Origin: Pomphorhynchus laevis
Taxonomy: Eukaryota > Acanthocephala > Palaeacanthocephala > Echinorhynchida > Pomphorhynchidae
DNA length: 64,000 bases
Direction: 5' to 3'
Assembly: GCA_012934845.2 (NCBI GenBank)
Contig: WNNJ02000590.1
Location: forward strand, 1-64,000
Position numbers and translations under genes: made by a program
Part shown: positions 21,311-33,505 of the stretch, in pieces
Layout: every line of letters starts with the position of its first letter
Numbering within the stretch: the first letter of the stretch is position 1
The notes under the pieces: generated by a model
Databases searched by the model: none
What the model was told of the DNA's origin: nothing
What the model saw: the letters and a program-made list of their open reading frames with translations, nothing else

Positions 21311-23094
21311 TTTACTAACCTCTTAATAATCACATCCTAACTTACATCCAATTTTTTGTTTCATTTCAATTATTTTCAAATTTTCTGCCTTCGAGTGATA
21401 TGAATTTTTCGCGGCTTCACGGAAGGACGTTGCATGTTGAGGTTGAAGCAGGAGCAGCATGTCTGTCCTGATATTCCTTAAATATTTAGCAAATATAAAA
21501 TATTTACACTGCAAGGCGAGCCATTCTGCATTGTGCTATGACTTAGTGGCAAACGCTACGAAGTTTCGTAAAAATTTTGCGACAAAATTGAATTTCACAT
21601 CAACTAGAATTGTATCGAAGATCAATAAAAATAAAACAAAAATAGCATCTGGATTTTATATTTACTTTAGATTTTGCAATGATGCCAACAACAACGATCG
21701 CTATTCGTTTAAGTGCAATTTGAATCCAATGATAATGATAATAGATAAAGCTTTAGCGAATTGCCTGTGAGTTGAAAGGCGATACGAAGCCTATTTGTTT
21801 CTCTGCTACAGAATATAAAGTGAATTTATATTTGACATTCTTATTTTCGATTATTTCTAATAATCGAAAGAACATCAATTATTTAATCAAAAGAACATTT
21901 ATTAATGTTCTTAATTTCTAAAGAACATTTATTTATTAATGCTCTTTATTTCTAAAGAATATTTTAATTAAAAACTCAATACGAAGTGAAAGTAAATTTT
22001 TTAATTATAAGACGAAATAAAGTACAAATGACGAAATATATTTTTAAATCAGAATTTTTTAAGATTCATTCTTAATACTATAATTAGATTTTATCAAAAT
22101 AAAAAACTTAATCATTAATGATTAAAAGGCGCGCAGCTGCAAAACTACCAGAACATCTTTGAGATTCTGGACACAATTTGAGTTCATAAAAATTTTAAAT
22201 TAAATACCTGCTAAAAATTGTAAACCGATACATCGTGTATTTTTATGAGTCAATTAATAAGAATTGAATTTTATTTTAAATTCTAATTAAATGTTTTAAA
22301 TTGATATAAATATAAATTATATAAAATCTTTTAATTATTTATTATTTGATTATTTAAAAAATAATTAAATATTACTTGATTATTTAATACCTCGTATGTT
22401 ATCTAATAGTATATTCATAAAATATCAGAATTCTATTCTCAAATGTCAGGTACAGCTTTGTTAAGCATATGTATATTTGTAAAAAATTATAAAAAATATA
22501 GATTTAATTTTTATTTTTAACTTCATATAAATTATATTATTTATTATTAATAATTTTTTATCTATATTTTATTTATCAAAAATTTTAATTTTATCTTTTG
22601 TATATAATAAATAGACTCAGTTAGCTAATCTGATTTCTCAGTTTTAGTTAAAGTGAGATATCAAGTTTTAACTTCATTATTTCGTTCACAAATGTTATAG
22701 GTAAAATGAATATATCGTGATCTTAAAATTAAAGCAAAATGATATTTTTATATTTTATAAAATCATTAATAATTCAATATTTTTAATAAAGTGAACTATG
22801 ATAGTGAGCTGAAATAATGTCGAAATATTGATTATTCCTAATGACCCAATATTTCGATTAGATTTGAATCGCGTTTAAGTTAAGAATGCTTTATTGACAC
22901 AACTATTTCGACAAATAAGCGTAGATGTTACTCAATTTAATTGACGAGCAAATAGACGATAAATAAAATTCAGAGATATTAGCGAAAATATCGTGGTTTT
23001 CGATTTTAAAATCCGAGTTAAAATAAAAGATATATTTTAATGTAAGATACTGTAAAATTCTCTCAATTATTAAAGAACAAATATATCGAATAAT
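21311..23094. other. AT-rich intergenic DNA
   Basis: No gene recognised. The plus-strand ORF at 21459-21770 (103 codons) is rich in lysine, asparagine and phenylalanine and has no motif. Variant GACTCAGTTAGCTAATCTGAT at about 22614 belongs to a short repeated motif also seen at 17467 and 27299. Confidence 0.4.
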
Positions 23095-23475
23095 ATTAAC
23101 TTTATTTTTGAAAACGAGTCTAAACATTTATTAGCTTAAAATAAAAAACATGTTTCGCAGTAAATAAGTAACGTTTTATAAATGTCGGTTAATTTATTAT
23201 TTCATTGCGGGTTTGCTTTTCTCGGATGCATACTAAAATCTGATAGAGGATATTCTGATCTGAGTAAATTTGAAAGTTATCGCTTCTCGGCCTTACGGCT
23301 AAGATCAAAGTGTAGTATCTGTTCTCGTTAGTGTGACAGCTAACGGAGGGCCTATTGGTCCTCATAAACCTGTCATTCCAATTTTTGCATTTGGGGCATT
23401 TGTTTGTGCTTGCACAGCACTGTCCACGGATTGACCCGGTATTGCAGTACCTCTGGGTTCGGTCCACATAAAAAT
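23095..23475 (+). repeat. duplicated U2 block, copy 1
   Basis: About 380 bases, starting with ATTAACTTTATTT and ending just after the U2 3' end, are almost identical to 27321-27701. Around 180 bases of 5' flank are shared along with the RNA gene, so the promoter was very likely duplicated too. Confidence 0.92.
23279..23467 (+). ncRNA. U2: U2 spliceosomal snRNA gene, copy 1
   Basis: U2 pairs with the intron branch site in the spliceosome. The 5' end ATCGCTTCTCGGCC and the block AAGTGTAGTATCTGTTCT match U2 almost exactly, and the branch-site reader GTAGTA is at 23312-23317. Stem-loop IIa is CGTTAG/CTAACG with an 8-nt loop. IIb is GAGGGCC/GGTCCTC closed by TATT. The Sm site AATTTTTG is at about 23380-23387. 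The terminal stem-loop IV contains CCGGTATTGCAGTACC. The length of 189 nt is usual. The 3' stem-loop IV is fully paired here, unlike copy 2. Confidence 0.95.
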
Positions 23476-23825
23476 TAGAAAAAAAACATCCGTATCGGTT
23501 GTTATATCAGGGCGCAACCACTGTGTCCTTATGCTCCAACATGCAATAATTTGATGATATATTATAAATCTAGCTCTCTATAAATATATCTATAAATCTA
23601 TATATAAATTGATCTAAAAAATTTACCTATCTATAAATCGATCATGGGTTAACCACTGTGCCTTATGTTCCAACATGTAATAATTAAGCTCTACTATAAA
23701 TCTAGTTTGTGTTAAAAGATCGTGAAATTTCGCGAATTTCTAAACTTATTAATCTTACACTTTACAATAAATTTCTAGATCAGGTCATTCAGAATGTGAA
23801 ATGTAAAATGTTATACAAATCTGCT

Positions 23826-24850
23826 TTAATCCGAAACGTCTCTTAATAGTATATGAATATTATCACGAACCAGTTGTGACACGACTTAATCGATAATATC
23901 ATTGTGTGCTGATGGTAATGCCTTGTGAATAGTCAGGATGCAAGCTCCAACATTTCCACATGGAAAACAAATTTCCACTAATTTAGTACTAACTGGTCTA
24001 ATACTTGTCGAAATATATTTTTAGAACAGGTTATTAATCTGTGAAATGTAAGGATATTATACTGCTTAATGTCTGCGCCCTGATGATTATGTTGTTATAA
24101 CTGGTTCGTCACGATATTTGTAAACCAGTTGGCATACCAGTTTAATATTGAAACATAGATCATTATAGCAAACTTATATTTCATATATTAATGACCTTCT
24201 CAGGAAATCTATTTTGGAATGTGTTATACTGGTAAAGAGTCTATAAATTAGCAAGAACGCTTGCAATTTTTCAACAACTAGCTGGATTATATATACCATC
24301 TAACTATTACAGTATGTTGAGAAGTTAGTGCTCAGTGCCTGCGCCCTGGTGATCCACTGACTACTAACGTCGGCGCATGATGATGTTAGTGGCAAGATCG
24401 TGTTGCAGCAGGTTTTGTGACAATATTCTAGTCGTTAGGTCGTGTTCAACTTGTTCGTAACGATATTCGTACACTAGTATACAGTGTATTTGGATTGAAT
24501 TATAAAGTAGTATATCATCCTTACATTTCACAGATTAATGACCTGCTCTGAAAATATACTTCAAAAAGTGTCAGACAGGTAAGGAGTCTACAAATTCGAA
24601 CCAGTTACCACACGACCTAACCACTAACGTTATCCTGCGCCGACGATATTACTCACTGATATTCAGGGCGTAGACACTTATCATTAACGTTTAAAAAAAC
24701 TTGAACGAAACTATCGTGCAATTTTGATCTTGTTGCAAGTTGTTCGTGACGATATTCATACACTAGTTTGCAGGCATATGTCTAGGATTTATGAGCAGAT
24801 TAGTATAACGTCCTTTCGTTTCACATATTAAAAAGAATGTTAAGTTTTAT
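23826..24850. repeat. dispersed repeat family S, three or more units
   Basis: Units share CGATATTCGTACACTAG, a block ending CCTTACATTTCACAGATTAATGACC, and AGGAGTCTACAAATTC. Copies begin near 24104, 24466 and 24750. Related units occur at 36.8-37.2 kb. GC-richer linkers between them (CTGCGCCCTG, ACGTCGGCGCATG) also recur. They encode nothing recognisable. This is possibly a non-autonomous element or a broken satellite. Confidence 0.65.
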
Positions 24851-25899
24851 TAGCGCTTATATTGGATTTTAAAAGTTGCAATATGCTGAATTTTTGAAAT
24901 TGTTTAAATAGTTGCAAAAGTTGGTTGCAAAATTTCCCAAAGAATGTTTAATTTCATATTGTTGAACATAATTTGTACTTAAATAATTAAATTCAATTTA
25001 AATTCATAACTGTAAAATTTAAAATTTTTTGATAAGAAGAAATTAAATTTTCAAGAAACACTATATTTGATGGACTATGCCATCATTGCAAGTGTTAAAA
25101 GTTTCACTAATGAATGCCGATTTTTATAGCTAATGAATCCTTAAAGATTTAAAAGAAAAAGTGATAATTTAAAAGATTAAAAATAAATCTTTTTCAATTG
25201 AAAATATTTAAAATTAATTTTCTATAAATAGCTGATAATGTAAATACAATCTGTCTTTATTGATTAAATATTATAGCGAACTGTAAAGTAAGAGAGCAAA
25301 ATAATTTACGAAATGTTAGAGTAATTTGCCTAATTTAAGCTTAATTTATTATAAAAATTCTATTTCAAGAAAACTCGATGAAATAAGAAGACATCTTGCA
25401 TATGAAAATGATTATCTAAGACGACAACATGGAACATTTCTAAAACAATCGTCCTCGGCAATTTATGGAAAACTTAGTACTAATTTGTATTACATTTGTG
25501 ATAACCAAACACACTTTGGAGAAAATTAAAAATCAAAGTTGATTAGAATTTTTTGAAAATATTTTCCAAAATATAAACACAAATTAAATGAATTATTTAA
25601 GTGATAATATCTAATGTATTATTACTGTTCCTAAGGTATTGTTGTACAACCGGATTGGCTAGCATTAAAAGTTAAAGTTTTTAAATTCATTAGTAATATA
25701 ATTTGCAACATTTTTTAAATAGCAAGCAGACGACAAATTAAAGTCAAAGATATTTAAGCAGGAACTTTAGCAGTAATCAATTTATTTCGAAATTAATAAA
25801 TTTTAATTAAGTCAGTTATCGATAATCGTAATAGCCAAAATATTGTGGTTTTCGATTTTAAAAAGTTTCTTCTTTTATCTAAAAAAGGTAAGAAACAAA
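24851..25899. other. AT-rich intergenic DNA
   Basis: No gene recognised. A 67-codon ORF at 25326-25529 has no family signature. A short stretch near 25840-25870 (ATATTGTGGTTTTCGATTTTAAAA) echoes the sequence upstream of U2 copy 1 at about 22990. Confidence 0.4.
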
Positions 25900-27250
25900 A
25901 ACTATTAGCAACTATTAAAGCTAGTAATTACTAGAAATTACTATAAAGCTAGTAATAACTTTGTCTTCATATGCAAAAAGCTTTATTATGATATACTAAT
26001 GAAAGAGGTTAATTCTAATGATTTAAATGTAAATCTAACATATGAACGTAGTGAGTTGAGTTTTGAAACAATTATTACAAGTCACTGTTCTATAATGGAT
26101 AAAAAGGGTATAAAAGTTGAATCAGATAATAAAACTATACCTTTATTATATTGAAATTCAATAAAACCTAGGTTCATCTGTAGTGCTTTTAAATGTACAT
26201 TAAAACCACTTTCTGTTTATATGAATAAAATACTTAAAGTAATTAAAGCACACTTTAAAAAATATTGCAAGGTAATTGAAATTAATACTGATATAAAACA
26301 CTATTTTAGTATTAATTCCACAAAATATCTTTTAGAACATACCAACGGAATAAATTTTCAAAATATAAATACGATTTTAGTACGCTTTATACAAATCTAG
26401 ATTTAGCATATATAAAAGATGCATTAGAAAAATTAATTAACCTCATCTATTCTAATATAATATAATATATTAGATATTAAATAGTTAATTATTATTAATT
26501 ATTAATATACAAGTTTTATATATAAAACTTATGTATTAGATAGAATTAATACAAATAACAAACAATTACAAAAGGAAAGATAAAATTAATAAGGATATGT
26601 ATAAAGAACTTACTAAATTAAAGGATAACTTTATAATAACAACTATTGATAAAGCTAGTAATAACTTTGTTTTCATATGCAAAAAGCTTTATTATGATAT
26701 ACTGATGAAATAGGTTAATTATAATGATTTAAATATAAAATTTTCATCAGCTATCACAATTACTACTTGAATCAAATTTCTTTTTATTCTGAATTATAAC
26801 TACATACAATTAATCACTGCTATCAACAACTGATCATGCAAACTGAAGAAATTAAAGTTAGTAACTTTACTGTTCTAAATCGTGAAATGCAGGAGTTTCC
26901 TTCGATTTAAAAACTAGTTAATATGGTTAACATTACCCCCACAATTCCAATGCAAAAAAACAGTATTTCAACGAATTTCTGAGAAAATTTATTAATCCAC
27001 AACCTAATAGAGTTATGATTAACTCTGCAAAAGTAATGAACTACTACAGGATATACTCGGACTTAGACAACTCTTTAACTTAGTTCTTCAAAGAAAATTG
27101 TTCCCATAAAAAACTAGTATCAAAGCCTATTTCATTAAAGTAATTAAAGCACATTTCAAGAAATATTGTATGTTAGTCGAAATAAATACTGGTATAAAAC
27201 ACTACTATAGTATTAATTCTACAAAAAAAATTAGAACACAAATTTTGATT
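25900..27250 (+). pseudogene. Penelope-like RT relics, two overlapping partial copies
   Basis: Plus-strand frames read FVFICKKLYYDILMK, then IMDKKGIKVESDNKTIPLLY, KPLSVYMNKILKVIKAHFK and FSTLYTNLDLAYIKDALE. This order (fingers, then the SxxYTN block) is that of Penelope-like RTs of the cnidarian/worm type. A second, similar piece starts near 26610 and repeats the KASNNFVFICKKLYYDILMK block and later the KVIKAHFKKYC block. Both are relics with several breaks. They sit between the two U2 genes. Confidence 0.6.
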
Positions 27251-27320
27251 TGGCATTATTATTATGTTTTGTTTATTTTATAATTATATAAATTATGTGG
27301 ATTTAGTTAGCTGATTTAAT

Positions 27321-27701
27321 ATTAACTTTATTTCCGAAAACGAGTCTAAACATTTATTAGCTTAAAATAAAAAACATGTTTCGCAGTAAATAAGTAACGT
27401 TTTATAAATGTCGGTTAATTTATTATTTCATTGCGGGTTTGCTTTTCTCGAATGCACACTAAAATTTGATAGAGGATATTCTGATCTGAGCAAATTTGAA
27501 AGTTATCGCTTCTCGGCCTTACGGCTAAGATCAAAGTGTAGTATCTGTTCTCGTTAGTGTGACAGCTAACGGAGGGCCTATTGGTCCTCATAAACCTGTC
27601 ATTCCAATTTTTGCATTTGGGGCATTTGTTTGTGCTTGCACAGCACTGTCCACGGATTGACCCGGTATTGCAGTAACTCTGGGTTCGGTCCACTTAAAAA
27701 T
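27321..27701 (+). repeat. duplicated U2 block, copy 2
   Basis: Near-identical to 23095-23475 at an offset of exactly 4226 bases, with roughly a half-dozen single differences by eye. Homology stops a few bases beyond the snRNA 3' end and at ATTAACTTTATTT on the 5' side. Confidence 0.92.
27505..27693 (+). ncRNA. U2: U2 spliceosomal snRNA gene, copy 2
   Basis: Same 189-nt structure as copy 1, with an identical branch-site reader, stems IIa/IIb and Sm site. One change falls in the terminal stem-loop IV: the loop-proximal strand reads CAGTAACTC where copy 1 has CAGTACCTC, which replaces a C-G pair. It may be a functional variant or an early pseudogene. The retained upstream flank suggests it could be transcribed. 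Confidence 0.92.
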
Positions 27702-27814
27702 TAAAAATACGATGTCACGAATTTGTGCATCCACGAATTTGTGGCATTCACAGGTACATTCATGTGCCTGTCAACTTTGTGACATCTATTTAGATGTGAC
27801 ATCTATTTAGAGAT

Positions 27815-30420
27815 AACATCCATCTGTCGCCTAGATGTTATCGAGTGAAAAGATTCGAAGTTGAACTGGAGACACTCCGTTTTATCCGATAGTTGAGATG
27901 AGTCCATGGGTTGATAACCATTAGTCAAGCAAAAGGTCTTTACGGCAAACTCTTTTGCGTGCGGCTCCGACAAGTCTTCAGGAATAATACCTGTTCCAAG
28001 TTCGAAATACCTTCTGTTTAAATCTACATCATGCTTAATACGCCAGTCGCCATCACTGGCACGTTGTCGAACAAGGCTCGAGTTGTTTGGAATACTATCC
28101 ACATTAGAAGTGACTTGAATGAGATGACCAGGCGAATAGAACAGCGGAACAGTATTGTTAAAGTCCAACACCCCTTAATAGAAGTCGCCTACCCAACTCA
28201 TCATGGCTCTTCAGAATCGCCTTGGCGTTCCCCTTCATTGGTGCGACGGATGCTCGTTGGAACAAATGATTCACTGCTATATTGTATAGGACCCCGTTGC
28301 ACCAGAGCAATGAGCGAGCCACAAATTAAATTAGCTTCTCCCCCGAAAGTTTCTAACATCTACAAGTCTCGATAACTGTCGCCGATAAACAATAATCCGC
28401 TTCCTCAAGATTACGCTTATACTTCCTCTGTAAGACATTCAGCGTATTTGTTGGCGGCAAAGCCGGAGATTTATGCTGTCATCGTCACAAAAGACTTCTG
28501 TTGAAAGTTGGTGGCCTCAAAGTCAACCGCCCGTGGCAGGTCCTCGTAAATGAAAATGTCCGCCGAGCGTTTTAGCATTTCCCAAACGAGGTTAGGAACT
28601 TTCCTCGCCACCCGTAAACAAGCCGAAACCGCCGCCTGGAAGATTGTGTCTCTTAGACCGTCATGACGGATGCTGGGAAATCCATTAAACTGACAGGTAA
28701 TTGCATGGAAGCCAAATTTATCAGCTAGACATGCACAGCCTACACCGATAATCACGCCAATGATGGGCGCTTCTCAGCCAGACATTGACGAGCACAATAA
28801 AGTTGTTAGGCACAACGTTCATGTGAGTTGCTTTGCTCGAAACTGCCTGCAGTCAAGCACAAGCATGCGGGCCTGGCAACTGCCAAAAAGTCTCGCTGAG
28901 TTGAAGAGGTCGACATTTCACAATATCATGTGTATCGAGGTGTCGTCAATAAGCTTTGACAGACAATGATGCTTTGATGCTCGGTTTTCGTCGAAAGGGG
29001 GAAAGCCTGACCTTGCTAAGATTTATCCAGTAAATGAGCACGGATCGAAGTTCAAGTTGTGAGCAGCGGAATTCAGGCTTGAAATAAAAGCATCAGGGGT
29101 ATATTGGCAGCAGTCTTGTAAGCCCAAGCTCTTCCCCATTTTTGGCGGTAAGCACGCTTGTAACCACGCACTATCGTCTGGCTGAATGGAAGTGATCTTT
29201 CCAAAACATTCCTTGACTTAAAGGTCAAATAAGCGAAGAAATTCGTTAACATCTTCGGGATCAACTGAGCGCATCAGATGATTGACCCTCAGGACAGACG
29301 CACACTCACTAAGCGGACTATAGGCGACTTGTAGGACTGACAGGTCACCGAGAGACTCAATATCCTCGCACAAACTGGAGAGAATTGTGTTGTTCAGGAA
29401 GTTAGAACAGTAAACTCGAGATCCGATAGGAAAGCCTAGAATTGAGAAGTTGCCCGACGTATTGGCGACGGTAATTAAAGGACAACTCCGCCATACCAAT
29501 GCGATTCGGCTAGCCTATCTTATAAAATCCGGCTTCTTCCAGTCCATCTACGAACCAATGGTAAGGAAGCTTGACGAAAGGTACACCAAAGTCTTTACAA
29601 CAGCCTCAGGTGAACCAGCCACAATAACATAGTCAAGATACAATTTGTTGAATCCGATTATTTAATAGCAGAGATGGACGTGATAATCGAATAAAAATGT
29701 GTCAAGTGGGTCACCTGCACACTTCTCAAGGACAATAATAGTTTCACATTCCCGAATCGAAGGTCTGAGAACTGCCATAGCATTAATTTACCAAACTGCT
29801 CATAGCTGGGAAATCTGCTATCGCTGTATTAATGAAGACGACGAGCCTGATAAATGATCTGATCCATGTCATTGTGTGTAGCGATCCCGAGTTAATAGGG
29901 TTGCAGAGACTTTGCAAATAACGGCCGAAGTTTAAAGCAAATGCATTTAGTGCACAATCGACGAAGTATCTCGCCGATTGCAATCGGGCGGATTCCTCCG
30001 TCATGGTTTCTTAAAGCCAAGAGATTGCCACCAGTGATGAAGCGAGGAAGTTCGCTCGGCAATATATCAGCGATCATGTTAATCACGAGTAACGTGATGC
30101 GGTGAAGAAACACCCCACGATCGACCGACAACGTATCGCTGAGATGCTTAGCTCGCAAGACGAAGACAGTCGGGAGGAGAAGGCAGGTGGAACAGACGAC
30201 ACTGCAGCCATGACGATGTCCGAATCAACCAACAAAGGTGTGGTAAAACCTGAAGGAGGAAAATTGGAAAGTTTATCTGGTCTCGGGTGCAACTTAGTCT
30301 GATCATTGCAGATCGGAAGAAAATAATCGCCTCCATTGCTTGAAGCGAGCCGGCGCATTGCCTTTTCGTAACTACCGCTCCTGTCAAACTCATGACGTAT
30401 ATGGAAAGTTGCGAAAATTT
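27815..30420 (-). pseudogene. decayed reverse-transcriptase element (GGIRPIAxGE type)
   Basis: On the minus strand, 29892-30158 encodes LPRFITGGNLLALRNHDGG followed by IRPIAIGEILRRLCTKCIC. The GGIRPIAVGE block is the start of an RT-like domain I know from poorly characterised animal, protist and fungal elements. Downstream frames (29218-29499: SILGFPIGSRVYCSNFLN, 28471-28755: FNGFPSIRHDGLRDTIFQAAVSA, DLPRAVDFEATNF) fit the C-terminal half of the same protein in pieces. Reading-frame breaks are many. Clade not determined. GC content is higher than the flanks. This element occupies nearly the whole interval. Confidence 0.6.
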
Positions 30421-31884
30421 GAGCAACTTTAAGTCAGTCCGAGCTATTTAGTCGAAATAAGCCTTTGTATAAAGCACGTTTGGCCGAACAATTCTTTATA
30501 GGGCTATTTGTGGACAGGGCTCGAAATATTTTCTTTATAACAGTACTTTTAATGTTTGTCGTCCGATTTACTCTCCATGTTTTTACTCCACTGTATCGAA
30601 TTAACTGATTCCGTCGCCGAGCAGAGCAAAGCGACGATTGTATGTATATTAATCCAAGAATATTTAGTCTGTACAGTTCTTCGATTGTATTATGAAATTC
30701 AAACGTTACTTTATTTGATATTAGCCTCGTTGCAGAAATTTGTTCGTATATTTGATCCCGTTGTATGTTATATTGCAAAGTATGAATTTCAGTTAATTGT
30801 GTATATGACTGTAAGTATTATATTATCACCAAGACTATTTTTTAGGCATTTACAAATCATTGGGATTTACTTCCAACTTAAATAGATTTTGTTATTTGTC
30901 AATTAATTTATCATCAAGAATATAATATATCTCCAAAACATTTATATTTACAAAATATAACGCAATATGTAATTAATTTGGTCATGAGTTTATCTTAAAC
31001 TCTGTTCGTATTATGAAATTCATTTGAATGCACACTACCTTTGAACACGTGATTCTTAAAACCATCATATGATGTATATAATGAATTGAAGAAATATTGA
31101 TAACTCATGTAACGAATAACAATCATATGGCATTATAGTCAATACAAATTAATAATATAATGTACGGGCATAATGTTATTGAAAATCATCACAGTCCATC
31201 AGCAATAAAATCCCTAGTGCGATGTCTGCTTTTTGAAACTGATATCATCAACATAAACTATAATTTTATATTGTTATGCGCTACACGGTCAGCAGTTAGC
31301 AATATTTCTTTAATATATTGCAGTTTCACTTGTAAGGGCTGCGAAATTGGGACTTATTTGGCAGGTAGAACTTTATCCACATGACTAAGGAATATTTGTC
31401 TGTATAAATGCAAGTATCAGTCAGACTTGACTCTCATTCAATATGTTAATATTAATAAATGCTACCTAGAGTGGCTGCGTATAAAAATCATTTTATAAAC
31501 AGGTAGTTTTATTCGATATGTTTATAAGCACGATTTTTATAAAAACAGAATCGTTTTAATCGTTTTTTTAATGTAAAATAAAAAGCCATCACTTTGTGAA
31601 AATTTTATTAAAGTTAAATATTAATAATGACAATAATATTTTACCAATTCTATAATTTTAGTTTAATTTTTATACTAATTTTAATTTATTATAATAATAA
31701 AGATTTTCAAAAAAATAAAATACATAATATATACATAATAAAATACAAATTTATAGCAAAATAAAATACATAATATATAGAAATACAGTAAGTTCAAAAT
31801 TGGAAGTAAAAACATAATCATCATATGGAAAACGCAGCATATAGTTATCGAAATCGTTGCATCCTTCAGTTAGTTTTCACTATT
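30421..31884. other. no gene recognised
   Basis: A minus-strand ORF at 30434-30778 (114 codons, RRRNQLIRYSGVKTWRVN...) has a basic, LINE C-terminus feel but no assignable motif. It may be another retroelement scrap. The remainder, to about 31.8 kb, is AT-rich. Confidence 0.35.
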
Positions 31885-33505
31885 CCAGTGGGATCGGGAC
31901 ACACCAGCAAACACCAACACGCCATCTTCCGACTAAACCAAACAGGGTATCTCACACACCTGAGTGTCCAATCAAGGCGTACTGTGGTAGTTATTCTAGA
32001 TATGAGGAGCTTCAGAAAACTCAGTCTTTGCGCTGGGGGACGTCCACTAGAAAATAAGACTAATCCCGGATTGGTCAAGTGCACCTAAGGGGCATTTGAT
32101 CACTCCCTCTTGATGACAGATGTTGATCCCGTTTCAGGGCTTATCTAGCTCTCTTCAGGATACTCTTGAATATATTTAACCATATTCTGGACGACCATTT
32201 AACAGTAATCGTAAATCCCAGGTATCTTACTCGATGTGTAAAGATTGGGAGGGGTTGATTGTTTAAAATGAAGAAGAGAGAAAATATTGCTTGTCTTTTT
32301 AGCTTTTTCTCTGTAGCAGGGGGTCATGAGAGACGACCACATGCGATTTTGATGATTTGAGAATAAGATTGAAAGGGGTAACTGATCTTTTAATCTCAAG
32401 AAGAAACGCCTAATGTCCGAGACTGCATTTTTGCACCTGCGTACAGAAAACAAGGTTGTGGTATCATCAGCGAATACCACTATATGTTGATCACGATTAA
32501 AAGGTTTACATAGAACAATATATGGAGCAAGATATAAGGTATGAGAAATTAGGGAGCCTTAGGGCGCACCAGTAATAAGGTTGAATTGGCGTGCATTAAG
32601 GTCATCCTTAAAAAAATCGTTTGGTGTACAGCAATATCTCCACTTTGTTAACAATTCTCGCTGGCAACCCGAGCGAACTGAGAGAACAGATAACAAAAGG
32701 AATGGAGATGCGGTCGAATGCAGCAGAAAAGTCAAGAAAGACTTAAATGTTTGTCATCAGCTTGTTGTAGCAAGCTGATGACTATTTTCTTGACAAAATT
32801 GATGCACTGTACCAATCGCTGAATAGACAGAGCGACCGCGACCTTCCACAAAGCCATAAAAATCTGGTGGGATTAACTTCCGCCTACTTAGATGGTCGTG
32901 GATTCTACGAGTCAACGCTTTGTCGTAGATTGAGATTAGAGAGTTGTGAATCGAAATGGGCCACAGATCTTTAGTACAATAGACTACTTTTCCTTTAAAC
33001 AATCTACGGCTAATATTGCATGTAAGATCGGAAGGGAGGCTAAAAGCATTGTAATGGCCACCTTCTTTCTCTGACTGTCTGTCAAAAGCTGTCAGATGCA
33101 AACTTGTGAGTGGAGAGCGGGTGTTGGAAATACCCAGTAGTGACTGCAGGAATTTATGACATTCTGTAACAGATAAATCTCTAATGCTGAAGTCACTCCA
33201 ATGTGGGATTGGTTAGTGAGATTGGGTGGCTCCATAATTGTATTGTGATAGTGACTCATCCAACACTTGGTCAATCTAACGCAATGATATCTTCGTCCAG
33301 CAGACAAACTTCTTGAAAATCTTCCAAAAGGAATACTGGGAAGGATTAAAGCGACAATGCTCGTCCTATCTCTACTCTGCTGGAGTCTATATCTAGAGCT
33401 GCAGTATTCATTCAAGAGGGCCTGTCTGAAGGAAACAGAGAGATTAGGAAGGTGTAGAATTTTTGAAAGTGTCTTGAGCTTTGTCGGAGTGGGATTGAAT
33501 ATTCG
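31885..33505 (-). pseudogene. LINE family A, decayed copy A3 (RT region and 3' part)
   Basis: Minus-strand pieces correspond to the intact ORF2: LTAFDRQSEKEGGHYNAFSL and SIHNSLISIYDKALTRRI just before RT, a GFVEGRGRSVYSAIGTVHQFCQENSHQLA block, VFADDTTTLF (from VYADDTTALF), and the C-terminal TNPGLVLFSSGRPPAQRL. The 5' half is missing and frameshifts are frequent. It abuts a family B copy at about 33505. Confidence 0.82.

Noticed and set aside
23189-23467. Minus-strand 92-aa ORF over U2 (and its twin at 27415-27693)
   Set aside because: It is antisense to the U2 snRNA and is open by chance; its conservation between copies reflects the duplicated RNA gene.
24084-24125. CTGATGATTATGTTG near 24090 as another hammerhead
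   Set aside because: CTGATGA is present but no GAAA box or closing stem follows at hammerhead spacing.
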